Part shown: in pieces, positions 19,969-32,150 of the stretch
Numbering within the stretch: position 1 is the first letter of the stretch
Layout: each line of letters begins with the position of its first letter
Program-made: the position numbers and the translations under genes
Notes under the pieces: generated by a model
What the model saw: only the letters and a program-made list of their open reading frames with translations
Databases searched by the model: none
Told to the model about the DNA's origin: nothing
From: an uncultured Verrucomicrobia subdivision 3 bacterium
Lineage (GTDB): Bacteria; Verrucomicrobiota; Verrucomicrobiia; Limisphaerales; UBA8199
Length of the DNA: 64,000 nucleotides
Assembly: GCA_903913865.1 (NCBI GenBank)
Contig: CAIWMU010000226.1
Span: 1 to 64,000 of the forward strand
Direction of reading: 5' to 3'

Positions 19969-22900
19969 TTATTCAATGAAGCTGACACGATAGAACTTCT
20001 TGGCCGCCGACGGGGCAACCTCGTAGTGCGGGGAATAGGCTCCCACCGCTGTCCACGGTCCATTCACATCATCAGCCTGGAGCAGGGTCCCGAGCGTGCT
20101 GCCCGGAGCCCATGTCAGCACCAGCTTGCCGGCGACCACGCTTGCATTCAGCTTCACGGTGCCAGGGACGTCGAAGCTGCTGTTCGAGTTGGTCGCAGCG
20201 TAATGAATCGCGTAGGCCTCATATTGTGTCAAAGCCCGGCGCCACACAGCCAGATCGTCGATCGTGGCAGATCCGTCCTCGGAATACACTGCTGTCGGAT
20301 CCTGACCGATGTTCCAGGTGTTGCCACTGTCCAGATTTCCAGCGGCTGAGCACGGACGGCTGTCAACTTGAACACCATCAAGGTAGGTAACTGCCGCACC
20401 CGTCCTTGTGAAGGTATGGAGCAGATGATGCCAATCACCATTTACGAGCGTGGCGTCTCCACCATAGACCTGAACGCTACCATTCAGACTATAGGACCAA
20501 CCGGCCCGCATATAGGACGGAGCGAACGTGATACCAGCGTTGCCGTAGGAGTTCAAGGCGCTGCAGAGGAACGGAAGGTCACCGTTCGTCTGACCCACAT
20601 CGTGCTTCACCCAGTAGGAAACCGAGAAGTCGGTGCTCGCACCGAAGTTCAGGTCCGTGGGCTTGCCAAGGGTCACATAGTTGACCGAGGGAATGGAGTT
20701 GGATGTGCTGTAGAACAGTGCACTGCCGAACTTGCCCGGCACGAAGCTCGGAGCCCCAACTGCGGTTCCGGCGTTGCCGCGACCGGATGCATCAGCATAA
20801 TCACCATCGAACTTCAGGTGCATCACAAGGCCATTGGTCACGTTGACAAACGCAGGCCCCGCAGGCACAACCGCGAACGCCGCGGCAGGACTGTTCGTTG
20901 ATCCGGTCCCGTTTGAGGCACGGAGGTAGTAGGCACCGGCGTTGGAACTGGTGCAGCTCAAGTTGAGCGCCGTGGTCGTCGCCCCCGAGACAGCCGCCCC
21001 GTTCTTATACCACTGGTAGGTGATAGGAATAGGACCATCGGCCGCCCCTGTCAGGGTCACCGTGGCCGAGGGCTTCTCAACAACTTCCTGAGAGAGGGGA
21101 ACTGTCAACCAGAACGGAGGAATCGCCACGGGGAAGAGCGCCTTGGAGTAATGGTTCTGAACCTGGGCCAACGTCAAACCGTTGGTATAAACCAGCACTT
21201 CGTCGATCTGCCCATTGAAGAGGTTTCCGATAGATGTCCCATTCAATGCCCCAATCAAGAGCGGAGCCGCAGCGTTGCGCTCGAAGTTGACATAACCGAC
21301 ACCGTCCCACTGACCGTTGATATAAACCTTGAGGGACGTATCATACACCATCACGACGTGTTTCCACTGGCCAGCGATGATGCCATCTCCCGCGGTCGCT
21401 GAGGGCACGTAGTAACTTGCACCACTCTGGCTAACACCACCGCTCCAGGAACCATTCGGGTAGGTGCGCAACCAGTAACCTTGGGGAACCGCAGAACGAC
21501 TCGACACCGGGCACATATCAGCATTCATTACAGATGTCTTGGCCCAGCACTCGATCGTGAAGGTCTGAGCGTTCAGGAGCGAGGAATAAGGAACATAGCC
21601 ATAAACCTTGGTGGTTCCGTCAAAGGTAACCGCCTTGTCGCTGCTGCCAACGATGGCACCGGCCGCACCGACCGTCACGTTGCCGGACGCCGATTCGTTC
21701 GTATAGTAACCATCGTGACGTCCCATCGAATCAACGAGGGTCGTGGCGCTGGTTTCATTCATGCGGAACCAGGCTTGAGGCTTGTCAGCAACAATCGCGG
21801 TCTCGTAAGTGTTGGCCGGGGTCAGCACTGTAACCACAGCAGGGCCACCAGTGGCATTGCCAGCCGCATTCGAAATGGAGACAGTGTAACTGCCGCTGTT
21901 TGTGGCCACCACAACGGGGATCACATAGGAGGACTTGGTCGCTCCGGTGATCGCCGCACCACCCTTGGACCATTGGTAACGGAGACCGCCACCACTGCCG
22001 ACAACCGACAGGGTCAAAGATCCGTTAATATACAGGGTGCGACCTGCAGGAGCAGTGACAACCGCAGGAGCCTGTGCTGAATTGACGGAGATGCTCGCGG
22101 CGCCGCTCGTTGCGGAACCGAAGGAGTTTCCAACCACGCAATCGTAGCTTCCCGCATCGGCCAGGGCCACGGCGGCCTTCGACAAGGCACTGGTGGTTGC
22201 ACCGGCGATCGGACTGGAGTCCTTCCGCCATTGGTAGGTCAGGTTCGGCGTCCCACCGGCATCCACCTTGAGGACAAGGGCGTCACCTTCGAAAACGGGA
22301 TCCACAGGCACCTGGGGATCATTGAAGACACGCACGGGAACATTCCCGACTGCTGCACCATACTGGGTGTAAAGTTCACCGACGCCAAGCGCGCGATTGA
22401 AGACGGCGACATCATCAATGGAACCGTTGAAATACCGGCTGGCGTTCAGCGAATCAGCCCCAAGCTGTGTAACTCCCTCAAAGGCCTGGTTCGCGTGCGG
22501 CGTGGTATTGGTGACCCCTGCAAAATTCGCGAAATTCACGCGATCACAGAGGTAGAGTGCCGCCTGGGTTGGCTGCACCACCAGGGCCACATAGGCCCAG
22601 TCATTGTCAGGGAGGCTGGCAAAACCAGAGTCGGCTGCTGGGCTCCAGTTGTAGGAAACGGCATCATTGTTCCAGTTGTAACCGATTCCAAGACCGCCAT
22701 AAACGGCATCGATCGTCAGACCGGCCACGGTGGTTCCAGAGCGGCTCAGCATCAAACCGGCAGCAAGAGGCTGAGCTCCGTTTGCCTTGATCCATCCGCA
22801 CATGGTCACTGTGTTGGTGGCCAGCTTGAGCGCCGGGAGGGCAACGCTGCCACCCGTGCCGTCAAAGCTGACAGCGTTGTTGCCAGCTTCGAAACCTGCA

Positions 22901-23847
22901 TATGCCGGGGAACGGGGCCCAACAGCGGCGGGATGCGCACCTGAGGCATACACGGCTGTTCCAGCCGAACCCAGAGAGCCCAGATTCGAAGCAAGGGAGT
23001 CACCCGGCTCGTTGAGGGGCAGATACACCAGAGGGCTGTTGGCCAGAATAACGCTCCCATAACCTGCAGCGTTTGTAGAAGCCGCGCCATAATGAGTCGC
23101 AATATCACCAGCACTCAGAACGGTGTTGTAATAGGCAACCTCATCAGCCTTGCCAGCCCATCGAAATCCAGCATCCGAACGCATTCCGACCGCAAAGGCT
23201 CCATCGGTGCCCGGAATGTAGCTCGTGGGGGTACCTGAGTTGGCCATTACACCGTTGATATACATCTTCGCTGTGGTCCCATCGAACGTAACGGCCAGAT
23301 GGTTCCAGTTTCCAACCACACTCCCTCCGGTTGAGCTAATGTCAAGCGAAACGGCGGTGCCGTTCTGGTTGTACATGCGCAGGTTGTATCCCACTGCGGC
23401 ATTCTGATAAATCAACCATCCGGACCGGGGACTTGCAAAATGGCCACTGGCCAGAACGCAGTTGGCACTTGATGCATCCGCGTTCACCCAAGCCTCCACG
23501 GAGAAGGTGGCCGGATTCAGGGCTGCGTTATAGGGGATCAGCACATCCTGGCTGGATCCGTCAAAATGAGCTGCCGTGGTGCCGTTGGCAAGAGCGCCGG
23601 TCGCACCCCGGAAAAATCCTTGTGAACCCTCGTAGGTTCCATTTCCCGTGGCTCCCAGCGAACCGCTGTTTGCGGCTGTAGTTACCGCTACCTGGGGTGG
23701 GGTCGTTTCATTCAACCGCCAATAGCCCACAGGGCCTTGGGAGAGAACGGTGGATTGGTAGTCTGCATGCGCGGGGAGCGCTGCGGACAGTGCCAGAAGC
23801 GCAGCTCCGGCAAGATGTCTACGGGCTTTATTGTACTTTACTTTCAT
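19969..23847 (-). CDS. Large secreted LamG/ConA-like and Ig-like domain protein
   Basis: Signal peptide AGAALLALSAALPAHA; repeated FDGTTAKMYINGVM / DEVAYYNTVLS LamG motifs; PLTYQWRKDSSPI-type Ig motifs. Confidence 0.9.
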   Translation of the reverse strand: MKVKYNKARRHLAGAALLALSAALPAHADYQSTVLSQGPVGYWRLNETTPPQVAVTTAANSGSLGATGNGTYEGSQGFFRGATGALANGTTAAHFDGSSQDVLIPYNAALNPATFSVEAWVNADASSANCVLASGHFASPRSGWLIYQNAAVGYNLRMYNQNGTAVSLDISSTGGSVVGNWNHLAVTFDGTTAKMYINGVMANSGTPTSYIPGTDGAFAVGMRSDAGFRWAGKADEVAYYNTVLSAGDIATHYGAASTNAAGYGSVILANSPLVYLPLNEPGDSLASNLGSLGSAGTAVYASGAHPAAVGPRSPAYAGFEAGNNAVSFDGTGGSVALPALKLATNTVTMCGWIKANGAQPLAAGLMLSRSGTTVAGLTIDAVYGGLGIGYNWNNDAVSYNWSPAADSGFASLPDNDWAYVALVVQPTQAALYLCDRVNFANFAGVTNTTPHANQAFEGVTQLGADSLNASRYFNGSIDDVAVFNRALGVGELYTQYGAAVGNVPVRVFNDPQVPVDPVFEGDALVLKVDAGGTPNLTYQWRKDSSPIAGATTSALSKAAVALADAGSYDCVVGNSFGSATSGAASISVNSAQAPAVVTAPAGRTLYINGSLTLSVVGSGGGLRYQWSKGGAAITGATKSSYVIPVVVATNSGSYTVSISNAAGNATGGPAVVTVLTPANTYETAIVADKPQAWFRMNETSATTLVDSMGRHDGYYTNESASGNVTVGAAGAIVGSSDKAVTFDGTTKVYGYVPYSSLLNAQTFTIECWAKTSVMNADMCPVSSRSAVPQGYWLRTYPNGSWSGGVSQSGASYYVPSATAGDGIIAGQWKHVVMVYDTSLKVYINGQWDGVGYVNFERNAAAPLLIGALNGTSIGNLFNGQIDEVLVYTNGLTLAQVQNHYSKALFPVAIPPFWLTVPLSQEVVEKPSATVTLTGAADGPIPITYQWYKNGAAVSGATTTALNLSCTSSNAGAYYLRASNGTGSTNSPAAAFAVVPAGPAFVNVTNGLVMHLKFDGDYADASGRGNAGTAVGAPSFVPGKFGSALFYSTSNSIPSVNYVTLGKPTDLNFGASTDFSVSYWVKHDVGQTNGDLPFLCSALNSYGNAGITFAPSYMRAGWSYSLNGSVQVYGGDATLVNGDWHHLLHTFTRTGAAVTYLDGVQVDSRPCSAAGNLDSGNTWNIGQDPTAVYSEDGSATIDDLAVWRRALTQYEAYAIHYAATNSNSSFDVPGTVKLNASVVAGKLVLTWAPGSTLGTLLQADDVNGPWTAVGAYSPHYEVAPSAAKKFYRVSFIE

Positions 23848-24084
23848 ACCTGTCGTTTTTTTGAGTTGCAGTGGGGTTGTTGCCTTGCTGTTCCGTCATA
23901 ACCGACACGCTCTGCCAACTTCGAACGGCACTGCTTTCCGTCCGTAACACCTGACCAAGCGCGCTTTTTCCAACGTTTCCAGATGGACATAGGTCCACCC
24001 GGATAACAGAGAATTTACCTTCGAACCAAAATCTTACATGCTCGACTCTCAGGGAGGATTCCCCTCCCTGAAGCCAGGCGACTT

Positions 24085-25011
<927 letters not shown>

Positions 25012-25927
25012 CTGTTCTCCAGCCTTCATCGATTCAAGCACTACGACTTCCGATTGACAATAGCATTCTGCAGGCCAAACCTGATTCGCAGGGTGTCTTT
25101 GCCAACGTAAGTTCCTCCGCAGCAGTCGCTTCAGGCGCCCAATCCGAGACTCGGTTGGACGGAAACGACTCTTCAAGCTGGCGAAATTGAAGCAGACTGG
25201 TCTCCATTCGCCAGAACTCAGGCCCTTTAACTCTCAGGAGGAAATGAACGGCGCCGGCTCCCAAGCGGGAGTCTCTTCGAGAGCCATTCAAGCAGCACAA
25301 CAACATAATCTAGGGCTAGTGAACGGATTTTTGCCCCCGTCCACCCGTAATGCAAGAAGAAAAGTTGCAAAATCTATAAGCTATGTCTGTTTTATCATAA
25401 GAGCATGGGTAGCTTGGCTCCAGAGACGTTGGGTCACGCCGAATGTGAGCCAATTATGGCGCGGTTTTGCCTATCAGTTTCTTGCTCTTTCATTTGGTAT
25501 CCCGACCAGTTCAGCTTTCTGATAAAATAGAAGTTGGCTCGAGTATGCCGATTGGGATAGTGGTTGTTTGCCTATCCGGCATTCCCCGCATCTCTTGACC
25601 GGAACTTGGCCGAGCACAACAAACCCTGCACCAGGACCGACTCCCGGTGTTGAAACTTGTTCACGTTCTGCAACTCCCTCTTTCCATACATTCCAGCCCC
25701 TACAAAGTGGCCCCCCTTCTTATGCTCGGCAATCCATGCCGAAAGTCTACCGGACGGAAGAGACCTTTGTGGCAACCATTTGTTTCCTCTACCGTTCCTC
25801 CCCCCATTCACATTCTTTTTGAGGCAGGACGTGATCCAGTTCACATTGTGTTGGAGTTGGACAAAAGTCCGGCTTGGGCTAAATTTCCATAGTCGGTCTA
25901 AATAAAACAACCTCAACACAGCATTTT

Positions 25928-26560
25928 ATGGCAGTATTAGTTGGCAAAAAAGCACCCGTTTTTCACGCCTCAGCCGTCATCGACGGAGGGGAAATGACTG
26001 AGAAGTTCTCCCTGGATCAATATTTGGGTAAGAAGTATGTCGTCTTCTACTTTTACCCGGCAGACTTCACCTTCGTCTGTCCAACGGAGATTCTAGCCTT
26101 TCAAAAACGGGCAGCCGAATTTGAAAAGCGCAATGTAGCGGTCGTCGGCTGCTCCGTGGATTCCCAATTTTCCCACTGGAAGTGGTTGAACACGGAGGTA
26201 AATGACGGCGGCATCAAGGGTGTCAAATATCCCCTCGTGGCCGACCAGTCCAAGACCATCGCAAGTGCCTACGATGTGCTGGCAGGTGATTACGAGGCGG
26301 GGGAAAACGGGGAACTCCTGTTTGTCGGCACCCCGATGGCCTATCGAGGTCTCTTCCTGATCGACAAAAACGGTATCGTGCAACATCAGGTTGTGAACAA
26401 TTTCCCGCTAGGCCGCAGCGTTGATGAAGTGCTGCGCATGGTGGACGCCCTCCAATTCACCGAGGAAAACGGCGAAGTGTGCCCGATGGACTGGCACCCG
26501 GGCGAGGATGCCATGAAGGCAACTCCTGAAGGTGTCGCGGCCTATCTGAGCAAACACTAG
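25928..26560 (+). CDS. 2-Cys peroxiredoxin (AhpC/Prx1 type)
   Basis: [42 protein letters not shown]. Confidence 0.95.
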   Translation: MAVLVGKKAPVFHASAVIDGGEMTEKFSLDQYLGKKYVVFYFYPADFTFVCPTEILAFQKRAAEFEKRNVAVVGCSVDSQFSHWKWLNTEVNDGGIKGVKYPLVADQSKTIASAYDVLAGDYEAGENGELLFVGTPMAYRGLFLIDKNGIVQHQVVNNFPLGRSVDEVLRMVDALQFTEENGEVCPMDWHPGEDAMKATPEGVAAYLSKH

Positions 26561-26607
26561 GATCAAGCTCCAGCCGCGACCGCAGGTTTCCTTCAGCTAC
26601 AATTCAG

Positions 26608-26649
26608 ATCCGGGGATTCGGGCTCCAATCCGCAATCCTCGGATTTTTT
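26608..26649 (+). terminator. Rho-independent terminator of the peroxiredoxin gene
   Basis: ATCCGGGGATT...AATCCTCGGATTTTTT. Confidence 0.75.
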
Positions 26650-26694
26650 GTTGGTCTGCAGCCAGCAGACTCCCCCGTCCATTCACCACATTGC

Positions 26695-28842
26695 GTGGCG
26701 TTCGATTGCATGTATGTTACGCCGAACAAGATGAGTCACACCCCACCCATCCACCCCCCGAACCACCTAAGCGGCGAGAAATCTCCATACCTCCTCCAAC
26801 ACCTGTATAACCCGGTGGACTGGCACCCCTGGCATCCAGCCACCTTCGAGCGGGCCCGGCGGGAGGGAAAGCCCATCCTGCTCAGCATCGGTTATTCCAC
26901 CTGCCATTGGTGCCATGTCATGAATCGCGAGTCCTTTCAGGACCCGCAGACCGCCCGGTTGCTGAACGAACACTTCATCAACATCAAGGTGGATCGGGAG
27001 GAACGGCCGGATGTGGACAAAATCTACATGAACTACCTGATCTCCCTGACCGGTCAGGGGGGATGGCCGATGAACGTCTTCCTCACCCCGGAGTTGAAAC
27101 CGTTCTATGGGGGCACCTATTTCCCCCCGAGGCCCGCACATGGCAGACCCGCATTCATTCAAATGCTGGATCAGATCGCCGCACTCTGGAAGGACCGACG
27201 CGGAGAACTTGAACTGCATGCCGGACAAACCCATTCCCGGCTGGACGGGATATCCTCCAAACGGTCAAAACCAGCCCCCCCTCCCGGCACAGATGCACTG
27301 TCTGAGGCCGCCGCAGCCCTTAAACATTCCTACGATCCCGATCACGGCGGATTTGGCCATGCCCCAAAATTCCCCCAACCCTCCCAGCCCCGGTTTCTCC
27401 TGCAGCAGGCCCACCGGACTGGCGATGCGGATGCAATCCGCATGGTCCTTCATACCTGCGAACGGATGGCCGCCGGTGGGATCCGTGACCACCTCGGAGG
27501 CGGCTTTTCCCGCTACTCCGTCGATGCAGAATGGCTTGTCCCGCATTTCGAGAAAATGCTCTACGACAACGCCCAGCTGGTTCAGCTCTATCTGGATGCC
27601 TTTCTGATCAGCAACAACCCGACCCACGCGGCCACTGTCCGCGACACGCTGGACTACATCCTTCGGGATATGACCCATCCCGAAGGGGGATTTTATTCTG
27701 CAGAGGATGCGGATAGCGAGGGGCATGAAGGCAAGTTCTACTGCTGGACACTGGAGGAACTGAGGCACCTGCTCACCCCCGCAGAATTGGAACTTGTCTC
27801 CAACCACTACGGGGTGACCCTTCAAGGCAACTTCACGGACCACAGTCACCCCGCACCGCTGAAAGGGCAGAACGTCCTGAGTCTCGTTCAGACCATATCC
27901 TCCTCAGAATCAAGCAGTTCTAAGCAGGAATGCACGGAAAATCAATCCGGCCTCCTCCAGTCGGCGAATCAGAAAATGCGAGTGGCCCGTGCACTCCGAA
28001 TCCGCCCCCATCTGGATGACAAAATCCTGACATCCTGGAACGGGCTCATGCTCGGAGCAATGGCCCGGGCTGGAATCGTGCTCGGCGAGAAACGCTACTC
28101 TGAGGCGGCAGAGAGGAACCTGACACTCCTGAAGTCGCGGCTCTGGGACGCCAAAACAGGAATCCTCCATCACCGCTGGCGCGATGGGGAGCGGGACACG
28201 GCACACCTGTTGAACGATTCAGCATTCCTGCTTTCCGGCCTGATCGACCTATACGAGGCCACCGTGGATCCCGATCATCTTGAATTCTCCATCACGCTGG
28301 CGGAAAGCATGTTAGCCCACTTTTACGATGGCGAAAACGGCGGATTCTGGCAGAGCCCCGCCGGGGCGGACGATTTGATCCTGCGTTTGAAGGATGATTC
28401 AGATGGAGCCGAACCCTCCGGCAATGGGGTGGCGGCGCTTGCCCTCATGAAACTGGCCAAAATCACGGGACGTGAAGACTTTCTCCAAGCCGCCCAATCC
28501 ACCTTCCGGCTGTTTTCTCAAATGCTCAGCCAGTTTCCACAGGCGATGCCCACCCTGCTGCAGGCACTCACCCTTTCCCTGGAGGAACCCCAATACGCGG
28601 CTGTCTCAGGCCACCCCACCCAACCCGAGGTGGCCAACCTGCTCCACGCCATTCACTCCGTCTATCAACCCGCAAGAATCGTTCATGGCACGACCGGTCC
28701 CGTGCAATTCCCGGCCACAGGCTCCCCGACCACTGCCACACCCGCAGTTCAGATCTGCACCAATGGAACCTGCCTGCCCCCGACCAACAACCCCGCCTTG
28801 GTAAGGCAACAACTGACATCAGAAGCCCCAGGTCAGGAATAA
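26695..28842 (+). CDS. Thioredoxin-domain protein of the YyaL/SPATA20 (DUF255) family
   Basis: [68 protein letters not shown]; true start may be the Met at 26731. Confidence 0.93.
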   Translation: MAFDCMYVTPNKMSHTPPIHPPNHLSGEKSPYLLQHLYNPVDWHPWHPATFERARREGKPILLSIGYSTCHWCHVMNRESFQDPQTARLLNEHFINIKVDREERPDVDKIYMNYLISLTGQGGWPMNVFLTPELKPFYGGTYFPPRPAHGRPAFIQMLDQIAALWKDRRGELELHAGQTHSRLDGISSKRSKPAPPPGTDALSEAAAALKHSYDPDHGGFGHAPKFPQPSQPRFLLQQAHRTGDADAIRMVLHTCERMAAGGIRDHLGGGFSRYSVDAEWLVPHFEKMLYDNAQLVQLYLDAFLISNNPTHAATVRDTLDYILRDMTHPEGGFYSAEDADSEGHEGKFYCWTLEELRHLLTPAELELVSNHYGVTLQGNFTDHSHPAPLKGQNVLSLVQTISSSESSSSKQECTENQSGLLQSANQKMRVARALRIRPHLDDKILTSWNGLMLGAMARAGIVLGEKRYSEAAERNLTLLKSRLWDAKTGILHHRWRDGERDTAHLLNDSAFLLSGLIDLYEATVDPDHLEFSITLAESMLAHFYDGENGGFWQSPAGADDLILRLKDDSDGAEPSGNGVAALALMKLAKITGREDFLQAAQSTFRLFSQMLSQFPQAMPTLLQALTLSLEEPQYAAVSGHPTQPEVANLLHAIHSVYQPARIVHGTTGPVQFPATGSPTTATPAVQICTNGTCLPPTNNPALVRQQLTSEAPGQE

Positions 28843-28869
28843 ACCCGCACTCCCATCGGATTCCCGGAT

Positions 28870-31800
28870 TCAGGGCTGCCAGCGCACCCGATAGAAGCGC
28901 CGTGCCAGGGTGGTCTCAGGATCCCACCACTGGAAGGCTCCGTTCGTTGATGCGATGGTGACCAATTCCTGCCAGTTCGCCAGATTCTCTGATGCCTCAA
29001 CGACAAAACCGCCCGGATCCCCTGCCCCGGTCAAACGGACAGGCCCATCAGGAGTCAGAACAAGCGGGTTGATTTGGGGAGGCACGGGAGGAATCACCGT
29101 CAGCAAGGCTGGATTGCTGGTAACGGAACCCCAAAAATTGGTTACAACCACAGAATAATACCCGGCCGAATTGGTAAGCACCCCGGGACGGGAGTAGCCG
29201 ATCCCGGTCGCCGCAGGAATGATTCCTCCGGCGAACCTCCATTGGTAGCTCAACGGCGGGGTCCCGGATGCCTCGACTGCAAAAGTCGCTGTTTTTCCAG
29301 CCTTAAGGGTCAAAGCCATCGGTTGGTTGGTGATCGTTGGGGGGAAGTTCAACCTCAACGCAAGCAGCCCGTTGTTGGAATCCAACGCATAGATCCGGTC
29401 CCCGTTAAAATCGATCGCGCCGGTTCCGGCGCCGGTATTATCGTTATCGGTGGCAAAGAGGTTCGTGGCCAACAGCAACGGGCTCGCAGGAGCTGCAGGA
29501 ATCGAATAGACCCGAAGATGGTTGGGCGAGGTGATGTTGATCCCGGCCAGCAGCCCCAGTGAGTTGTTCACCCCGATTGCCGAAACCCCGCTCGGAATGT
29601 CCGGATCCGCGTGAGTTCGTAGGATCGTCCCGGATCCTGTCCCGGTATTGTAGGAAACCTGTCGCAAGCTGCGCCCGTTGGCCCGACCCCAAAATGTATT
29701 GGAAGTGCCAAACGCCAACCCAAGACCAAAATCACCACCGGAAACCGCTGGAACCACAATATTCTGGGCCGTAAAAGTCGTCCCATTCACGGTTGAGAAA
29801 AGCACCACATTGGTTGATGCCCGGGATGCGGCGATGCACTGTGTGCCGGAACCGGCCCCACGAACATCCAAAGTGTCCCCCCAGCGCTGTGGATTTCCGG
29901 GGCTGGGGTCACCTGAGAAAGCAACAGTGGGAACGGTTCCGGGGTTGTCATCCGCCCATCGATAGATTTTGAACGCTGTGGTGGCCCCGCTGGTCGTCAG
30001 ATTCGCTGCATAAACAGCCCCATCATCAGCAACCCCCACCAGGGATAGCGTGTAGGTCCCGCCGGTGATCCCGGAGATATTCATCTCGTGCAGATCCGCG
30101 CCGCTCTCCGCATCCAGCACATACATGTGAAGGGATGAACTGGCACGGCTCACCAGAATGAGGCGCTTTGAAACAGGATTGAATGCCAGACCCCGTTCTG
30201 TCGGAAGAGCACTATTCGCAAGATAGGATCGGGAGCCGGGTGATAGCTGCCATAAAACCGAAAGTCTGCCCGGTGGCGGGGGAAGGCTGACTGAGAGCAA
30301 GGCAACCGTGCTGGTGATCGATCCATAGGCATTTGTGATCACCACCGTGTAAGGCCCGGCCTGGTTCGTGGAGGCTCCGTTGAGAGAGAGTCCAGTCGTG
30401 GTGGCCCCGGGAATGTTGGTTCCATACCAGCGCCACTGATAAGACAAAGGCGGGGTCCCGGTGGCCGCAACGGTGAACAAGGCGTTGCTCCCCTGAATCA
30501 CAGAGATGGGTTGCGGCTGGCTCGTGATTATCGGCTGCAGGAGCGGAGGCATCAGCAGATCAGCGGTCGCCACCACGCCGGAAGCAACGGTGACCATGCC
30601 TGTGACGGACAGAAAACCACCGAAGGTTGCGGTCACGGTGTAACTCCCGGGCGAAAGGTCAACAAAACCGTAAAACCCGGTCGCATCATTGGTTTGGGCA
30701 CGCGAAGCTGTTCCAGAGAGGGTCACCTTGACACCATCCAGCGGATTGGTTGTTCCTCCACCATAGACGAACCCCTTGATATGGCCTTTTGTCGGGGTGG
30801 ACTTCCAACTCATGACGGGAAGCGGCACCGCCTGATCAAAGATAGGCGGGGACACGACGTCATAACTACTCGCGGTGGTCAGCGCGCCCAGGAACGTAGC
30901 GCGGGAGACTCCGTCCTTGTTCGTCACCCTGAAACTGTAACCGCACGAACCTTCCGCAATTTTCCCGGTGGCCGTCGCGCTCCGGGTCTGGCGCATCTGA
31001 ACAATTGCCTCGGAAACACTGTTCAGGTAAATCCCGGGGCCTATCACCACATGCCTGTTGAACTTGTGGTCCTTGGCGAAGTTGCCCCAGTTCAGATAGT
31101 CGGTGGCATAGGTGGCCTGCCGGAAATAACTCATGGGGATGTTGATGTCCAGGATCCCCTCCTCCATCCATCCGCGCCAATCCTGCAGCACACTGTTCCA
31201 CGCCGCCGCAGAGCTGTACCACGTGGCATCACTGGTCGGCCCCGGTGCCCAAGTGATCGTATCGCAGGAGATCTTGATATTGGGCCGGACGGCGATGGCA
31301 TTCAGGTAAACCTTCCGTAAGAGACCCGTGACCTGATCCCGCCTGAACTGCTTCCAAAGCGTGTCGCTGGTTGAGGGCACCCCTGTGCGATTGAACAGCC
31401 TGTTGAACCGGGCCACCGTCACATCGTTGTAACCCTCGCTCGTGCTCGAATACCGGATGTAATCAAAGTTCAAACCGTCCACGTTGTAGTTCGTCACAAT
31501 GTCCATGCAGACGTTGAACGTGTGGGCTTGAACCCCGGGATGCCCTGGATCGAAGGTGTATTCGTTGCCGATGATCAGGTTGCCGTTGATGTCCTTCAGC
31601 AACCAATCCGGATGCAGATTCAGAGGATGGGTCGCCTGCGTGGGTGGGTTGGTTCCCTGATGCACATGGTAGGTCACAATCCACGCATGCACATCCACAT
31701 AGGGGCCGGCATTTGTGTTGTGGGCCTTCGCAACAAGGTCTGCGAGCGGGTCGAACGAGGCCGAGATATCCTTGCACTTCGGCTCGAATTTCGAAGCGTA

Positions 31801-32133
31801 AAGGGCATCCCCACGACGGCGCACCTGCGCCACAATCATGTTCATCTTCCCGGCCCTCACATCGCCCACCACCTTGGTAATGTTGGCCGCAGTCCACAGC
31901 TCGCTACCCCATGCATCCACCCAGAACCCTCTGTATTCAGGCACCTGTCCCCAGGAGTCGCACCCCCAGGCCACCAGCAGGATCAGGACAACCAGCCATC
32001 CCCCTGCGCGGGCAACCCGGCCCTGAAATCCCCACCTGATCGCAAGCCCTGGTAACCGCCCTGCCCCCTGGTCCCCACCCCCGCCCTCTTCAGGTCGAGG
32101 ACGCGCCATCCAGGGTTGGGCGGGGGTGAACAT
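28870..32133 (-). CDS. GHL10/DUF187-like glycoside hydrolase with carboxypeptidase-regulatory-like and Ig-like domains
   Basis: EYRGFWVDAWGSELWTAANITKVV, MNMIVAQVRRRGDALY, VDGLNFDYIRY; GFVYGGGTTNPLDGVKVTLSG; two YQWRW Ig-like segments. Confidence 0.88.
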   Translation of the reverse strand: MFTPAQPWMARPRPEEGGGGDQGAGRLPGLAIRWGFQGRVARAGGWLVVLILLVAWGCDSWGQVPEYRGFWVDAWGSELWTAANITKVVGDVRAGKMNMIVAQVRRRGDALYASKFEPKCKDISASFDPLADLVAKAHNTNAGPYVDVHAWIVTYHVHQGTNPPTQATHPLNLHPDWLLKDINGNLIIGNEYTFDPGHPGVQAHTFNVCMDIVTNYNVDGLNFDYIRYSSTSEGYNDVTVARFNRLFNRTGVPSTSDTLWKQFRRDQVTGLLRKVYLNAIAVRPNIKISCDTITWAPGPTSDATWYSSAAAWNSVLQDWRGWMEEGILDINIPMSYFRQATYATDYLNWGNFAKDHKFNRHVVIGPGIYLNSVSEAIVQMRQTRSATATGKIAEGSCGYSFRVTNKDGVSRATFLGALTTASSYDVVSPPIFDQAVPLPVMSWKSTPTKGHIKGFVYGGGTTNPLDGVKVTLSGTASRAQTNDATGFYGFVDLSPGSYTVTATFGGFLSVTGMVTVASGVVATADLLMPPLLQPIITSQPQPISVIQGSNALFTVAATGTPPLSYQWRWYGTNIPGATTTGLSLNGASTNQAGPYTVVITNAYGSITSTVALLSVSLPPPPGRLSVLWQLSPGSRSYLANSALPTERGLAFNPVSKRLILVSRASSSLHMYVLDAESGADLHEMNISGITGGTYTLSLVGVADDGAVYAANLTTSGATTAFKIYRWADDNPGTVPTVAFSGDPSPGNPQRWGDTLDVRGAGSGTQCIAASRASTNVVLFSTVNGTTFTAQNIVVPAVSGGDFGLGLAFGTSNTFWGRANGRSLRQVSYNTGTGSGTILRTHADPDIPSGVSAIGVNNSLGLLAGINITSPNHLRVYSIPAAPASPLLLATNLFATDNDNTGAGTGAIDFNGDRIYALDSNNGLLALRLNFPPTITNQPMALTLKAGKTATFAVEASGTPPLSYQWRFAGGIIPAATGIGYSRPGVLTNSAGYYSVVVTNFWGSVTSNPALLTVIPPVPPQINPLVLTPDGPVRLTGAGDPGGFVVEASENLANWQELVTIASTNGAFQWWDPETTLARRFYRVRWQP

Positions 32134-32150
32134 GATCCTACCGGGTCAGG

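Noticed and set aside
25076-25110. c-di-GMP (GEMM) riboswitch near the pseudopilin gene
   Set aside because: GGCCAAACC...GTCTTTGCC only loosely resembles the consensus and is on the wrong strand for the pseudopilin; kept only as an unexplained dyad.
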